DNA of 64,000 nt from Diploscapter coronatus (GCA_964036155.1 OZ038422.1:84405201-84469200); one strand, 5' to 3'. Shown: positions 35,601 through 48,700, numbered from the stretch's first letter. Made by a program: numbers and translations. Notes: generated by a model not told the origin, from the letters alone.

Positions 35601-38600
35601 GAAGATGAACTTCATTGCATTAAAAAACACACATTATTTGATAGAAACGTCAATTGGTAACCTCAAAAAAGTTGAAAAAGTGCCGTAAGAAAGTCTATGC
35701 TAAAAATGCATACCTTGGCGGTTTTGAGCTTCTCAGTGATCCAGGAGATCATCTCGTCGACGTCCCTGTCGAAGGTCTGCGTCTTGTAGCTGTCCTGCAG
35801 AGCCTTGGCCCGCTGTGCGGCCTTGTCCATCAGCCTTCGTCTTCTGTCCAGAAGACTCTGTCGCCGACGGGCCACATCATTCGCTGCATAATGTTGGCCC
35901 TGCAAATCAAATATTCTATTCTATCAGAAAGTTTAGATTTTTTAAAAATCGAGTAAAATAATTTTTTTTCTGGAAAATTATAGAAAATTCTATCAGAAAT
36001 TTTTGATTTTTTGAATAGTAACCGTGATATAATAATTTTTATCGATTTAAAAACATGTTATAAAATGATCAAATTTTCACCTGGATCAGCTTGGTGGCGA
36101 ATTCGTCCAAAGCACTGATCTTCTCCTCCTGGGCCAATAGGGATTTCTCGAAGTCTTCATGCTTCTTGATTAGATGCTCGACTGCATCGAGCGAGTCTCC
36201 CAGATCCGTATTGGCGAGGAAAGCTTCCTGCTTGTTCATCCAGGTCTCGGCCTGAAAATTCTATTTTTAGGAGTTCGGAATTTATGAAATATGATGATCT
36301 TCGATTGAAATTTAAATTTTTCGCCAAGAATGTTCATTCTCGTTAAATTTTTTAATGTTCAATATAAGACTGATTTTTCTTCAAATTAAGAATTTCCTTA
36401 CCTGCTCGGTGTCTCGATAGAAGAGTTGCAGATCCATGCACTGTTCGTAGAGAATGCGTCTCTCCTCCCACAGAGCCATCAGAGCAGCCTTTTCTCTGAA
36501 AACAGGTTAAATATTTATGGTTGTGCAAATTTTAGAATTTCAAATTAGGTTTAAATATTCGTTAATTTTGCAATTTAGGCTTAAATTTGAAATTAAATGG
36601 CTATAGATACAATACCTGGCCAATTGTTCGAGTTTCTGTCTGACTTCGTCGCTCTCGGCGATGCCCATATCGAGCAGTTTCTCTCCTGCATCCGCGGTCT
36701 GGTTGAACGCATCTTCACGGGCATCGATTTCGGCTGAACATATTCGGATTATCATTGGACTGTTTTCAGAAATATATTTCTTGATCTTCAACGTTGATCT
36801 TCATCCTTTATGGAGTGATCAATAACTTAGTAATGGAACTATTCGCCCACATTTATGCTCCTGATGACTCTCCAACAAGGCCTCGGCTCCGGCCACATCC
36901 TTGGCCAACTCATCAGCGGCAATCACGGCCTTCATGTCGCCGATCCAAGCGGTCAAATCACGATGATCAGCCAGGAATCTGTGCAACTGGTAGGAGATGT
37001 CGAGGGCGCGTTTTCTGAAAAGCAATGAATTTTTATCGTATCCTAAAATTCTCCCTAATTTGCAATATATTCCAGTCTAAAATATGCGAGTTTGTGAGGA
37101 AGGCGCAGTATTTATGCTAATTTCTAGGAATATTTCCGAACCTGTCGTCAGCCTTCTTCTTGAGCGCATCCCATGCGGCTTTCGTGTAATTGTACTTCGC
37201 TTTGATCGCATCGGCTCTGTCCGGGTGGGTGTCGGTCAATCGAGCTGTTTCCTTTTCGAGTTGTTGCATTTTGCCTTCGAGAGCTGCCAGGTCTCTTTCA
37301 GTGCCTTCGTGCTTTCTCTGAAGGGCTTGAACGTTGTTCAGATCTCTTCCATAGTCATCGCTCGACAGGGCAGAATCCTGAATTTGGATATTTATAGTGA
37401 AATTTTTGAATTTCCAACGAACCTTTTCCGCAATCCAAGACAGCGTCTCCTCTGCGTCCCTGTTGAATCTCTGCACCTGATGTGCCCCATAGAGGCCCTC
37501 CTTTCTGTTCGCAGCCAGCGTGTTGAGCTTGTGCCAGGCATCGTTCACTTCGTCTCGCTTCTGAAAATATTTTTGTGAAGATCAGCTATTAATGAGAAAA
37601 TTGATCATTTTTTCGCAGAAATTGAATCTGTTTAACTTCTTGTAAAAGTTATATATTTAAATGATGAAAAAATAAAGTTTCTAATTTCAAGACGATCTAC
37701 CCCATCCTTTTCTTAGACTTCATTAAATTCACTCATTTTTAGTAAAAGGAAAAGTCGTTGAAATTTGTCGAAGAAAATCTAATTTCTTACCTTATAAATA
37801 GTCTCATGCTCGGTGTGTCCCTCGTCGACCAATCTGTCAGCGGCCTGGTTGATCTCGTTGATTCGATAGTGCTGATTGCCGAGCTCTTTCAGGAAATCCT
37901 CGAATTTCCTCTGGAGGATTTCGACGTGCTCCAGATCCATTCCCATGTCCTCAGCTGTTACGTAGGTTTCCTGAAATGGACATTTTCATCGGAACATTTC
38001 TCAAAATATGCTATTTTTCATGATTTTTTTGGATTCATCAAGTTTTATTGCATCAAGAAAGGCTAAATTTCTTTATTTCTAAATTTTGAATTCCATAAAT
38101 GTTAATAAAAAAAACTTTCCTAGTTATGGAAGATGCAACCTTTCGGGAAAGAAGATTTTGAGAGAAAAATGGTGATGTTTATAAATTTATTACCTTATCC
38201 CTAATCCAATAGAGCATGTCGTCACACTGTCTGAGGAACTGGAGCAACTTGAGTGCCTGTTGCAGTTTGATACCCTTGTCTTTGAGCTTGAAGAACAGCC
38301 TGTCCCACAGGGCGTGCAGTTCCTCGAGGCGTTTCTAAAAACAACAAACCTTTTATATCAGAAAGATAGGGCAAAACTCGATTTTCGTTTCCTTAGAATT
38401 TGAAACTTAGATACAAGTTTGATCTTCATTTTTTTCTAATTAGATTCTCTGATAGTCTCAGATTCCAATGTCTTAACTGACCTTGATGAAGTCACTGGCA
38501 AAGTGCCCATGCTGAATCATGGCATTGCCAGTTTTGTCGAGTGTCGTAATCGTTTTCGAATGGGCTTGCACTTCTGCCTCGAAAGCCTCATGCTTTTGGA

Positions 38601-40537
38601 TCTTCGCCTAAAGTTAAATTTTACCTCTTGCTTAGTTTCAATAATTAGCATATTTCTTTTCTTTTAATTATGTTATTTCTGGCTATAGACTATGGAAATG
38701 GCATTGAAGTATGAGATAATCTAATTTCGCAAAATCTTGTATGTTGTTCGTTGAAGACTTCTTCTTTACTTATTTCTACTTTCTTCAAATTTTGTATAGC
38801 CGAATACCCCTCTATGGAATGAAAGCAATGCAATTCTCCAGAGACAGATGGGTCCCCTTTTTCTTTTCTTCTCCCTCCCCTTTTTATCGATCCGCACATT
38901 TCCCTTTTTGGGCATTGGAGCCCTATTCAATAATTCATAGAAGGAACGCGATAATTGGCTGGATTTTTAGAGCAGAAAACTTAGATGATATGAGGGATAT
39001 ATGAAGAGCAACTAAAACTAGTATGAAAAACGAGGTTAGCTTCAAACGCTATATCGTTTTATCTTATTTCGTTTATAACAACTCTAGAGTGAACTTCATA
39101 GACCCCTATTGTTGATATAAGTTACAGAAGTGCAGAACTTGGCTGTGCGCGTGCACAACGTTGATGAAACGCTACAAAGAGAAGAGAGGCGAGATGTCAA
39201 CAAATACAAATAGAGAAGAGAAGACAAAAAAGAGAAAAGATGGAGATAAAGATAAAGAAAGGAAACTCAGAAACTATTGATTAAAGGAATGCATATACAG
39301 GAATAGAGATGAACAGATAAGGATAAGAAAGGAGACTCAGAACACATATTCGATATCGATTGAAAAAGGAATGCGAATGCGCGCATAATGCAGAATAATT
39401 GACATTGACCTGTAGGGATGGAATGTGGTGAATATGAAGAATATGCGCGAGGAGATATGAAATCGACAGGATTTAGGCAATTGTACGAATGGACGGATAA
39501 TCAAGAGTTTCAATCAAATTTTCGATATCGCAATTCAAAACAAATGGGTGCTGAAAAGTAGATAGATGAAATTATCAAATTTGTATGAAAAATTGATAAA
39601 CAATTCAGAAATATCATAGATTATTTAGACTTGAAAAATCCAACCTGTAGATTAGTTGGATCCCTGAAGTTCTCCTCCAAAGCGGTCTGCAGCTTCTCCT
39701 CAATCCAAATTTGAAGTTCGTCGGCATCTCTGAAAATTGAAATACCGTAATCTCTTTATTCCATTTTAAGTTGATCTTCGTTTGACCTAGTTAGACTATC
39801 TAGTTTCCGCGTATTATGAATGAAAGGTGTGAAAAGATCAATTTTATTGTTTTTTTCGTAAATTTCCATTCGAAGTTCTAATATTTCTATGATTCCGAAG
39901 ATACTAATGTAAGAACTAAAATAACTACTTCAAATTGAATATTCGTCTTATCACTATTTAAATTTACAAAAAAAAAACTGATTAACTATTAAAATATCGT
40001 TTAAACTTTTAGTGACTAATAAAAATAACCTTCTGAAGTACTGCAATTGTCTCCCTTCCTCAAGCCGGTCTCTCTTCTGTCTGGCGTACTCCTTGAATTG
40101 ACCGTAATGACCAAGCACTTCTTGACGACGATTCTAAAACATTCTTATTGAATCATTTCCATCCACAAATCGAATGTGTTTGCATTAGAACTGATTAGGA
40201 CTGATGAGTCATGGACGGAAAAGGAGAAATGCCATTTTAGGTAGTTTTTCCATCGATAAAAAGCTATTTTAATTTCAATGATTTTAGATTTTTATGAACA
40301 GGGTGTTGCACATTTGGCATGGAAGTCAGGAATTGTTTACTGCCAAAAGTGAACTAGTGATAAGAAGAAAGCATTTAGAATAGCATAGTGTATGTGTAGC
40401 GAAATGGCAAATGAAAATATAAAAATACAAACAAAAAAACCGACCTGAATATCGTCAGCGGTCTCGAGCACGCGGATCTGTTGCGGAGGGGGCACCTCCA
40501 TGACGGGCTCGGGCGGACCACCACCGTTCTCGGCCAT
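26617..40537 (-). CDS. spc-1: Alpha-spectrin, complete
   Basis: About 34 exons on the minus strand encode roughly 2,430 residues, the normal length of invertebrate alpha-spectrin. The start ([20 protein letters not shown]) is at 40537. A partial N-terminal spectrin repeat ([10 protein letters not shown]...[12 protein letters not shown]) provides the tetramerisation helix. Triple-helical repeats of about 106 residues follow with Trp landmarks such as WIAEKE, SWIEK-type and LDLHK segments. An SH3 domain ([37 protein letters not shown]) interrupts repeat 9 near residue 1,000. The C-terminus has calmodulin-like EF-hands ([13 protein letters not shown] and [13 protein letters not shown]) and ends FVQSLFQN. 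It pairs with beta-spectrin to form the submembrane actin-linked lattice. A 2.1-kb uninterrupted exon (about 28362-30500) encodes some 700 residues, while the first 1,400 residues are split over 28 exons. Confidence 0.97.
32253..32337. repeat. Inverted repeat in spectrin intron
   Basis: The left arm AATAGCCTATTCATGTAAAA plus TGTGCTCCATTGC pairs with the right arm GGCAATAGAGCATATAGTGC plus ATGAACAACCTATT. The arms are about 34 bp with several mismatches and a loop near 18 bases. It lies in a roughly 680-base intron (32208-32884) and is probably a MITE remnant. Confidence 0.6.
38610..39645 (-). other. 1-kb intron near the 5' end of alpha-spectrin
   Basis: The longest cis intron of the spectrin gene apart from the 5' end. 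It has a purine-rich stretch (GAGAAGAG, AAGAGAAAAGATGG) around 39170-39350 with two copies of an AAAGGAATGC(G/A)(T/A)A motif (about 39285 and 39365). No coding exon or hairpin is recognised. Long first introns often carry enhancers, but nothing here shows that directly. Confidence 0.4.
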
Positions 40538-41734
40538 TGTTCAGAACGATCGATAGAGAATGGAATGTAGAGATCAAAACTAAAAACATATTGATTTTTT
40601 TTTTAGGAAAAATAACGATATTTACAAATTCAAGTGGTGAGTTATAAAAAGAAAACGGTTCGAATATAGTGATGTGAGTATGAATATGCAAAATGAATTC
40701 GAAGTGAATAGATGATAAATTGATATCGATATGAGGAATGGAATGCCGAAATCAAAAATGGAAATTGGAAAATGCGCACTTTTGAATTTTTATCGATTTT
40801 CTAGCGAAAAAGAATATTAAAAATGGTCTGAATAAAGCAATGTAAAAGTGAATATGCAAAGAGTAAACTGAATGATATTGATATGGCACGAGAAATAATA
40901 AAGCGATAATCGAATCGAACGAATGAAATAGGAGTAAAGGGGGTGTTAGGCTGTGACTCAGTAGAGTAGGATTGGAATGATAGTCGGAAAGAGGGAAGAG
41001 TTAGAGTTCGGATGGGAAGAGGGGAGAAGAGATATGGGTTGTGCAGAGTAAAGACCGCGGAATGGGAGTTTGGACCGAAAAATTATTATTAAAAAAATAC
41101 GAATTATACAAGTTAGTGAATGAATAATATTTAATGCAACTGGATGAGTTTAAAATGATGTGAAACTGAAAATAACAAATAACAACTACAAGTAAAATGC
41201 TTGAATGTTTGTGAGTCAGTATAGGAAAGAAGGGAGGCTGTGAGAGTAAACGAGGCCTTGGACTGCGGATAGGAATAGGACGAAGGAAGGGAGTGTGGAG
41301 GGTGACACAGAGAAAAAGGGAGGGGAGAAAAGAAAAGAATCGATTGGCTAGGGAGACCTCTGCAGAGAGCTGAAAGAGCTGAAACGAGGCACTGAAAAGG
41401 GAATCTAAGGGGAATAAAGCGGACCCATAGCCGAAAATAAACAATGCGCGCTTCAAGACGCTTCTGTCAGACAGCACATTTGGAAACGCGGCCTCTTTCA
41501 ATTTGTTTATTGTTACTCCAAATCAAATCAAATGTAAAAAAAATAATAAATAAAAAATTGCTTACTGTAAGCGTGATTTTTTGATGAGTTAATTTAAGAA
41601 ACTAGTGAAGATAACCTTTACAGTAAGCTAAACATATAATAAAATTGAAAAAACGAGATGAGATGAGTGCATTTTTGCCCGTAGAAAGGAAAAGTCGAAC
41701 GGCTTGAAGACAATCGATGGATATTCGAAATTTT
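40538..41734. other. 5' flank of alpha-spectrin and 3' flank of LSm2
   Basis: 1.2 kb. On the minus strand just before the spectrin ATG there is a TTTTTTAG acceptor about 40 bases upstream (trans-splice site or end of a 5' UTR intron). The stretch 41000-41510 is strongly pyrimidine-rich on the minus strand, which makes an open frame without coding character. AATAAA on the minus strand at 41506-41511 fits the end of LSm2. The spectrin promoter is probably here. Confidence 0.5.
41506..41511 (-). terminator. Candidate poly(A) signal of LSm2
   Basis: TTTATT on the + strand (AATAAA minus), 224 bases beyond the LSm2 stop. Confidence 0.45.
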
Positions 41735-42541
41735 CTAGGCTTTTTTGCTCTGCGCGATCTCCTTTCTGGCAGCGTCCTGCAGCAGTTGAGTGTCCACTTG
41801 ATCAGCGGGCAATTGGACGTATCTGAAAATTTTATAATTTCAGTCTTCTTTCAAATTTTTGGACCTTTAGAAAGTCATTCAAAAATTTTCTAAAGTAGAA
41901 AATTCGAAATTTAGTTTAGATTCTAGATAATGATAAATATAGTGATACTCAAAATCGGAAACTGCTATTTGATAGACCTATCTTTTTCCATACTATCTCA
42001 CCCTATTCTCTTTTCCTTTCCCATATCTAACTATAGGTCTCGTCATCTCGCCACATAGTAATTGCCCTTGAAATTTTGCCATTTTTCAGCTTTAGAGTTT
42101 TGAAACAACAGAAAATTCACACCTGACAACGGATCCGCGAATGAAGCAGTTCTTGACTGAGAGCATGTGGGGGAATCGATCGGGATCGGACACGGTGATG
42201 TCGGTGAGCTTCATGTTCAGGTACTGGTCGACAGAGTGCAGCGTGCCGCAGATACTGACAATTAGAATATTCTTAGAGAAAGCATTCAAGTATAGTTTCA
42301 GAAATATCCTTGTAAAACTTTCATAACTTCATGAATTTTGAAAATAAATAAAAAATTTAAATTAATTTGCAAAGAAATATTGATATACATATATACGGTG
42401 ATCTCAAGATGCTTCTTGCAACTTTTGAAATAACTTTTCGAATTTGCCAAAAGATAAATTTGAAAATAACCTCAAATCGTTCTTCAATTCCACGACGACG
42501 TCCTTGCCGACCATCGACTTGAAAAACGAAAAGAACAGCAT
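41735..42541 (-). CDS. lsm-2: LSm2, U6 snRNA-associated Sm-like protein
   Basis: Three exons (42541-42471, 42254-42123, 41822-41735) join in phase to 96 residues (human 95). The sequence starts MLFFSFFKSMVGKDVVVELK and has both Sm motifs: ICGTLHSVDQYLNMKLTDI (Sm1) and FIRGSVVRYVQLP (Sm2). It ends with a short basic QDAARKEIAQSKKA tail. LSm2 is a shared subunit of the nuclear LSm2-8 ring on the U6 snRNA 3' end (splicing) and the cytoplasmic LSm1-7 ring (mRNA decay). Identity is almost residue-for-residue with the animal family. A TTTTCAG acceptor without a visible donor lies about 29 bases before the ATG. It is the last gene of the same-strand cluster. Intron 2 contains a palindromic repeat. 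Confidence 0.96.
41961..42066. repeat. Degenerate palindromic repeat in LSm2 intron
   Basis: The left ACTGCTATTTGATAGACCTA and the right TATAGGTCTCGTCATCTCG...ATAGTAATTGCC are partly complementary, and the interior has CCATACTATCTCACCC. It is similar in layout to the 43.3-kb element but more decayed. Confidence 0.4.
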
Positions 42542-42677
42542 CTCGAATTCGGCTTCTTGAAAATTGAGACCTGAAAATCATTTTTTCACAAGTGTACATT
42601 TTTAAAAATTTAAATATTCCATTGGCTATAACCAAAACTGGAAATATTTTGATAAAGTGTCAATTTATAATATTTTC

Positions 42678-42683
42678 TTTATT
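42678..42683 (-). terminator. Candidate poly(A) signal of TSEN34
   Basis: AATAAA on the minus strand, about 415 bases after the TSEN34 stop and 137 bases before the LSm2 ATG. Position between cistrons fits operon processing. Confidence 0.4.
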
Positions 42684-43097
42684 CTTCGAAAAAAATAAAC
42701 AAGTAACGTGGAAAACGATAGTCAACAAAACAAATCAACAATGAAATTCGAAGGAGAAAAGTTGAGAAGGAGAGATGTGCAAACAGATAAATGCACCCGT
42801 TGGCAGATTTTAACTTTAAGAAATTATCTTTCAACTGAAAAATACTTTTCCTCCAAAATGAGTACTTTTTCCCAAAAACAAAACAATACTCCAAATTTTT
42901 GAGCGAAAAGCATTTGCAGTCTAATTTAGACAAAGACTAGAAAGTCGGATGTTCAAAAGTGTGATCTATTAATATTTTGGATGCTCTCATCTTTGTAAAA
43001 TGAAAGCATTATTGATATTTTACAATGGAGCGCATTTATGTGGGAGCGTTAGATTTCTAGTCTTTGTAAGAAAAGAGACTCACAGTTTGAAGGTTTT

Positions 43098-45419
43098 TCA
43101 GTAAGGACGGAACCAACCGAACTTCAGATAGTAGGGGGTATGGGAGTCCAGGGCTGCAATCGCCAAAAGACCGGTTTTCTTGACCTAAAAATAAAATTTT
43201 TTTAATTCTACAAAGGTCAGGTTAAAAAATTCTGAAACTAAAAAAGTAGAAAAATAAAAGGATAAAGGTAGGCCAACAGCTATATGACGATCTGAAGACC
43301 CCTTTTTCACACTATTTCGCCCTACTCTAGCGTCTCCTTTTCTCTAACTATAGGAGTCGTAGTACCTGTTGTAAAAAATATTATCTTAAAGATGAAAAAA
43401 TAACCTGAGTGGAGAGACGACTCAACGCAGAGAGCGAGCTGACACTGACACAATCAGTGGATGCGGCAATTTGACAGAGATAGGCTGCGTGCACCGTACC
43501 GGGTTGGGCTGAACATTTTAGATTTTACATTTTTAAAATTAATCTGTTAAAAAATAAACCTTTTTTCTTCTAAAATATCATTGTATTTCAAAAATATATA
43601 TTCATTCTATCTGCTCATAACACAGCAAATTATCGTATCTTCATCATGTTAGGTTTTCAAAAATTAGTTCTCAGACATTGTTACTAAGAAATATAAGAAA
43701 CCGAACCTTCATAGACCATCAAATCACATCCGAATCTGCTGCCAGTTGTGAGATAGAATCCTCGCCTCCACAAGTCATGCCACACCACGCGACGATTGCG
43801 GAATTTCTCTGTGCAAGGCAACGGCAAATCAGACAGGCAGATTGGCTCGTAAAGGTCGTCAGAGAAATAGACTGGAAAAATATCAAAATATCTTCTTTAT
43901 CAATGATATCCTTTAATTCAAATCAGTTTACCCATAATCTATTTGGAAAGGCATTTTAATTTGTTTCTTATCAATTATATTTCGATTTCAAACTTTAGGA
44001 ACCTTCAGATAAGATATCTAAGGACATTGGGTGAACTTCATAATAAAAAGAAGAAAAAAAACTAGAAATTATCTGGAATTTTACCCGGAGGCAGCCTGAT
44101 GGAGCCCAAATTAGGCGTCGGATTGTCGCCCGGGAACTTCTTCTTGTCTTTGCCCTTCAGTTTGCCCGAAATTTCGTCCAGCTTCTCCGAGGCTGCTTGA
44201 ATCTCCTCTTCGGTCACTTCCACGGTTGATAGGTCGATTTTGCGGACCTGAAAATTTGTAATTTTTGACCTGAATTTTTAAAAGGTTCAAAAGTCTGCCC
44301 ACTCTTCTAGTTATTTTTTCTTTCCGCAAATTGATTAAATCTAACGGGTAAAATATAACAAAAAAAAAGATAAGTAACATGCACTGTAATAAAAGATCGT
44401 CTTCAAAAGGGCACGAAAATATAAGTTCATGGGCTTTTATTGAAAACTTTGGGATGTAAAAATTTTATCCTGCAAAATTTGCCTTGTTAGGCAGGCCATC
44501 AGGAGCCTCGTCCCTCATTCGCTTGCGGATCTCCTTCATTTTGGTCTTTTGCGCCATCCACTTGGCCTTCGCCCACTTCTTCTCCTCCTCCTTGGCCGGC
44601 TCGATGATCGAATAAATGCTTGGATCGACGTCGAACGACAGCGAGTCTGTGTCTTTTGGGCGGTACACTTCGATTAGATCTGAAAATTCAAATAGTAATC
44701 TTTTTTAATTCAGTCATTTTTGTTATGTTTATTTATTTAACAATAAGATGATGTCGGTTGCTAAAAACAATTTTATTTTAAAGAATCTTTGGATAAGTCA
44801 CATCTTTAAAGTTGGCCATAATCTTTATGAAAAAAGTCGACAAAATTTAGTATCCTTGGTAATCAATAGATCCGAAAAAATACATTGAAATAATGATGAT
44901 AAAATTTTTTTAAAAAATCACTGTTTTAAAAATAACTATTTTACCGACCATATTGAAGCAGCGTGGCAGCAGTCTCGGGCGGCATGCACCAGGAGGAAAT
45001 GAACTGATCGCTGTTCGAGGTATTCATCGGTTCGCAGACCACGCGCAGGTTTTCACGGGCAAGCATAACATCTCAAATTATAATCTTTATCAAATCACAA
45101 TTTCGAGGCTTCTTTAACATGATAATAGATCCAATTCTTGAAGATGAAAATTCGAAATAGAAACAAACTTTATTGCTTTCCAAAGTAACTATTTCTTTTT
45201 TCTTCCATACATTACCAAAACTTTTCAATGCTCTAGATAAAAAATGAAATTTCGAGAATTGATCATTTGGTCTGTAAAAAAGTAACAATTTTAAAAATAA
45301 AAATTCGCACCCTGTTCATCGAAAAGCACGAATTCGTCGTTGATATAATAGACGGGCGGTTTGCGAGGGGCGATGGGAACGGTCTGAAGGGCAGGCAGAG
45401 TCACGTTTTCCCTCGACAT
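43098..45419 (-). CDS. TSEN34: tRNA-splicing endonuclease catalytic subunit TSEN34
   Basis: Seven exons (45419-45311, 45071-44949, 44679-44483, 44247-44085, 43871-43707, 43508-43405, 43184-43098) join in phase to 315 residues (human 310). The N-terminal domain (MSRENVTLPALQTVPIAPRK, YYINDEFVLFDEQ) is followed by a charged linker. The C-terminal endonuclease fold reads WHDLWRRGFYLTTGSRFGCD, LMVYEAQPGTVHAAYL and QVKKTGLLAIA. By alignment with the family, the catalytic triad is Tyr251, His259 and Lys290, all present. TSEN34 cuts the 3' splice site of intron-containing pre-tRNAs within the TSEN2/15/34/54 complex. Intron 3 uses a GC donor. The ATG follows GGCTTTCAG by seven bases, a likely spliced-leader acceptor. 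It lies 330 bases downstream of the golgin gene. Confidence 0.92.
43274..43372. repeat. Palindromic MITE-like repeat in TSEN34 intron
   Basis: The left arm CAACAGCTATATGACGATCT pairs with the right arm TATAGGAGTCGTAGTACCTG followed by TTG. The interior has TCACACTATTTCGCCCTACT. It shares arms with the 19.0-kb element. Confidence 0.6.
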
Positions 45420-45749
45420 CTATTCCCTGAAAGCCAACAAAAAATGTTTAAAAATCAATAAAATGGTTAAAAATAAAATAACATTGGGCGATTTTTGAAC
45501 GCTAAAATGAAAATGATGTGCAAAAAATATCACAGAATTTATTCAATAGCACAATCTCATCTTTTTAAATTTGACACCAACCCATAAGTAATCTATTCAA
45601 TAATAAATCTGAAAGATAAAGATATGGACACTGTAATATGCAAGTGATGTTTGTTCATCGATTATCACAAATTGATTTGATTGGTTGATAAATAGCTATG
45701 ATAAAGAGTGCAGAATACTTTCGAGTAAAGTTGAAAATTCCTAGTTATC
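45420..45749 (-). other. Intercistronic gap, golgin to TSEN34
   Basis: 330 bases, AT-rich. A minus-strand AATAAA at 45538-45543 is followed downstream by a TTTCAG seven bases before the TSEN34 ATG. No gene. Confidence 0.6.
45538..45543 (-). terminator. Candidate poly(A) signal of the golgin gene
   Basis: TTTATT on the + strand, 207 bases past the golgin stop at 45750. Confidence 0.5.
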
Positions 45750-48700
45750 CTATTTCTTATTGTCGATGATTTTCATTTCCTTGGAGCTGAGTTTTAGAAC
45801 CTAAAGAATAAATTGAATAAGGTGAAAAATCAAACATAAAATTTAAAAGAAGACAAAACTCGACTCACCATCCCCATAGCTCTCAGGATATTTTTACTGC
45901 TGGCACTTGCCGTCGTGATTGTGTTCAGATACTGCACGAAAATGTTCCGCAGATACTCGATGTCGCCTCCGCTCGACACTAGCTTCAACTTGCCTGAAAT
46001 TATGAATGTCCGATTCACTCTGAGATTCTGTCAAAATAGTTTGCTAGAAAGAAATTCTCGAACCTTCCAGAACCCGAATCTCTTCCTTCAGCTTTTCAGT
46101 CATTTCATGGTGCTGCAAGTCTTTGCACAGCGCATTTTGCTCCATTTCTCGCAAGCGGTATTCCAATTGCTGGACGGTGAATCTGAAAATAGCGTATCTT
46201 GTAATTTTAATAAAAGTCCCAAAAATATTGAAAGATAGAAGACCAGAGACTTAATTAAAAATAATTTATGCCAATTTTACCTAGCATCTTGTATTTCCTT
46301 GTCCTTCTTGGCCAATTCGTCCTCGTAGAATACGTTCTTCATCTCATTGATTTGAGAAAGTGGAACGTTGCTGGCTTCTAGAAACAATATTGAAACTAAA
46401 ACAAATAGAAAAATCGAACCATGAGAAAGAGCGAAATCGACGCTTGATTCGGAAATTGCATCGACACTTCGGCGGGAACCTGAAAATTACTCCTTTACAA
46501 GACTTTGCTCAATTTTCCAACCTAGATTCATAGTAGCATTCCAGAAAAGAAAATTAAGGATAAAAGTGTTGAACGATAAAAAGAAATGAAATTTTCAAAA
46601 ATTCAAAATTTCATACCAGTACTATGTCTCTTATCGAGATGTCTTCTGTGCTCGGCACTTCTTCTTTTGGAAACAGGCACTGGCTTTCCGCTCGAATGAG
46701 GGTCCAACGGGACATTCGAAGACGATGCCAATTGCTCGCTGCGTAGGGAAACGAGAATTGACCTGAAAGATAAACTATCAATAAAATATTTGAATTCTAC
46801 TTTTTCTTCTAACATAAAATGGTAATAAAAAGCCGTCTACGTTCTATGGAAAAAGTAGGCGATTTTTGCAAGAAGAAATATTTCAATTCAACGTTTTTTT
46901 CTATGGTATAAAAAATGTCAAAAGTCATCGATTTTCTATGGAAAGGTGAATGGCTTTTACAGATAAAAAATAGCTACAATTGGAAAAGTACTTGGTAGCT
47001 TCCAATTCCCGGTCCTTTTCAGCAATCACATCCAGAGTCCGCTCCCTCTGCTTCTGCATCTCCATCTCCATTTGGGATATCTTGTCTTGGGTTTCCCGTC
47101 TCATTTCCTTCAGGTTTGCTTCTTCGTTCCTCTCCAACTCAGCGATTCTTTCACGAAGGTTTCGGGTAGTCTGAAAAATTAGCTTTAGAAAAAAATGGCA
47201 CTTTTCTGGATATTTTAGCGTTTTTAGAAATTATCGTTGCACGGAAAATATTGAAGAAAATAAATAATTTTAAAAATGCACAATAATATAACTAACCGCT
47301 TCGTACTGAACCATATCAGCAGTGTGGGTTTCCTCGAGATTGCGCAACTTCGCGTGCAATTGGCTGATGAGCGAACGAAGCCCACCGTCATCTTGGAAAT
47401 CACCTTCCTGGAAAATAAATTAGACAAAAACTATTTTAAAAAACGAACCTTGGACTGAGCAGCAATCTCCGAGCTGGCTTTCAGTTCATCGCATTCCTTT
47501 TGCAGTTCCTTCAAACGCTTCTCCAGAGTGTTGATGCGAGAGTCGTTCCCGATTATGTCTGAAGCAAATTATAAAACTAAACAAAAAAAATCGGGGAAAA
47601 ATACAAAATTGAATCTTTCTAAGAATTTCCAGGAGTCTGAATTCATATTTTTGTCTTAAACTGAATGATAGCTCACCATGCAACTCTTCTACTGGGTGTT
47701 GTTTCAGAAATTGGCCGATCATTTTCCTCAATTCAGCCTTCAAATCGGTGCATTCTGGAGAGGCGATTCTTGGCATTTCGCTCAGTTTCTGAAAAAAATT
47801 GAAAAATCATTCTAATTTTTTACCTTTCAAATACTAAAAATTATGGAATTAAACAAATCTTAAATTTTACCTGAACGAGTGTTGAATTTTCCTCCCTGCT
47901 CATTTTGAGCTCCTCGACCAATTCAGCCTTCTCCTTTTCGCAGTCCGCAATTCTCTCGCTCAATCGGAAAATCTTCGATTCGAAACCAGCGAGTTTTTCG
48001 CCGTTGTCATTCGACTCAAAGCTCATTTTGCCCTTGCTCGACATTTCCTGCAGCATTTTGTCGTAGTCCAGCTGAAATTCAAATTTATTACTTTTTTTTT
48101 TAGAAAATTGAATTATTTTTCTTAACTTTGCAGAAACAATAGCTCCCAAAAGAGGCAAAGTTTCAACAAAAATAACCCCAACCTTCATATTCTCGATCTG
48201 ATTCTGAAGGAGTTGCACAGTCGGGGTCCGTTCAGCTTTCTTCTTCCATTTCTCCAGCTCCTTTTGCAGTTTGCCGATTTCTTCCTGAAATTGGCTGATT
48301 TCTTTAGATCCTTCATATTCATAGCGAACTACCTGTGCGGCTTTATTCCTCGTCTTGGGGTTTTCTTCGAGATCTTTCAGTTTGGTGTACAATTCGGCCA
48401 TCTGTAAAATTCAATTCTAAATCACGAAAAAGCAATTTTCTTTGCCAAAGCTTGAACTTCGTCGGAAATAATCTTATAGAATTCGAGTTGCCTACCTGTT
48501 TGTGTGCATTTTCAGCAGCCACTTTCTCCTTGGCATATCTGGCCTGCATCTCCGCGAGCACGTTCCCGTGGTCGGCCAACTCCCTGTCGCGGTCGCCCTC
48601 GATTCGCTTCACTTTGTCCGATAACTGTTTGATGACTTTCTCCATCTTCTCAGCTTCCTGTTCACTTGCATCGGCGGCTTTCCGAAGTTTCTCCAAGAGG

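Noticed and set aside
41001..41501. 166-codon open frame on the minus strand upstream of spectrin
   Set aside because: Composition is Phe/Ser/Leu/Pro from a pyrimidine-rich strand. No motif, no splice context; better read as promoter or 5' UTR sequence.
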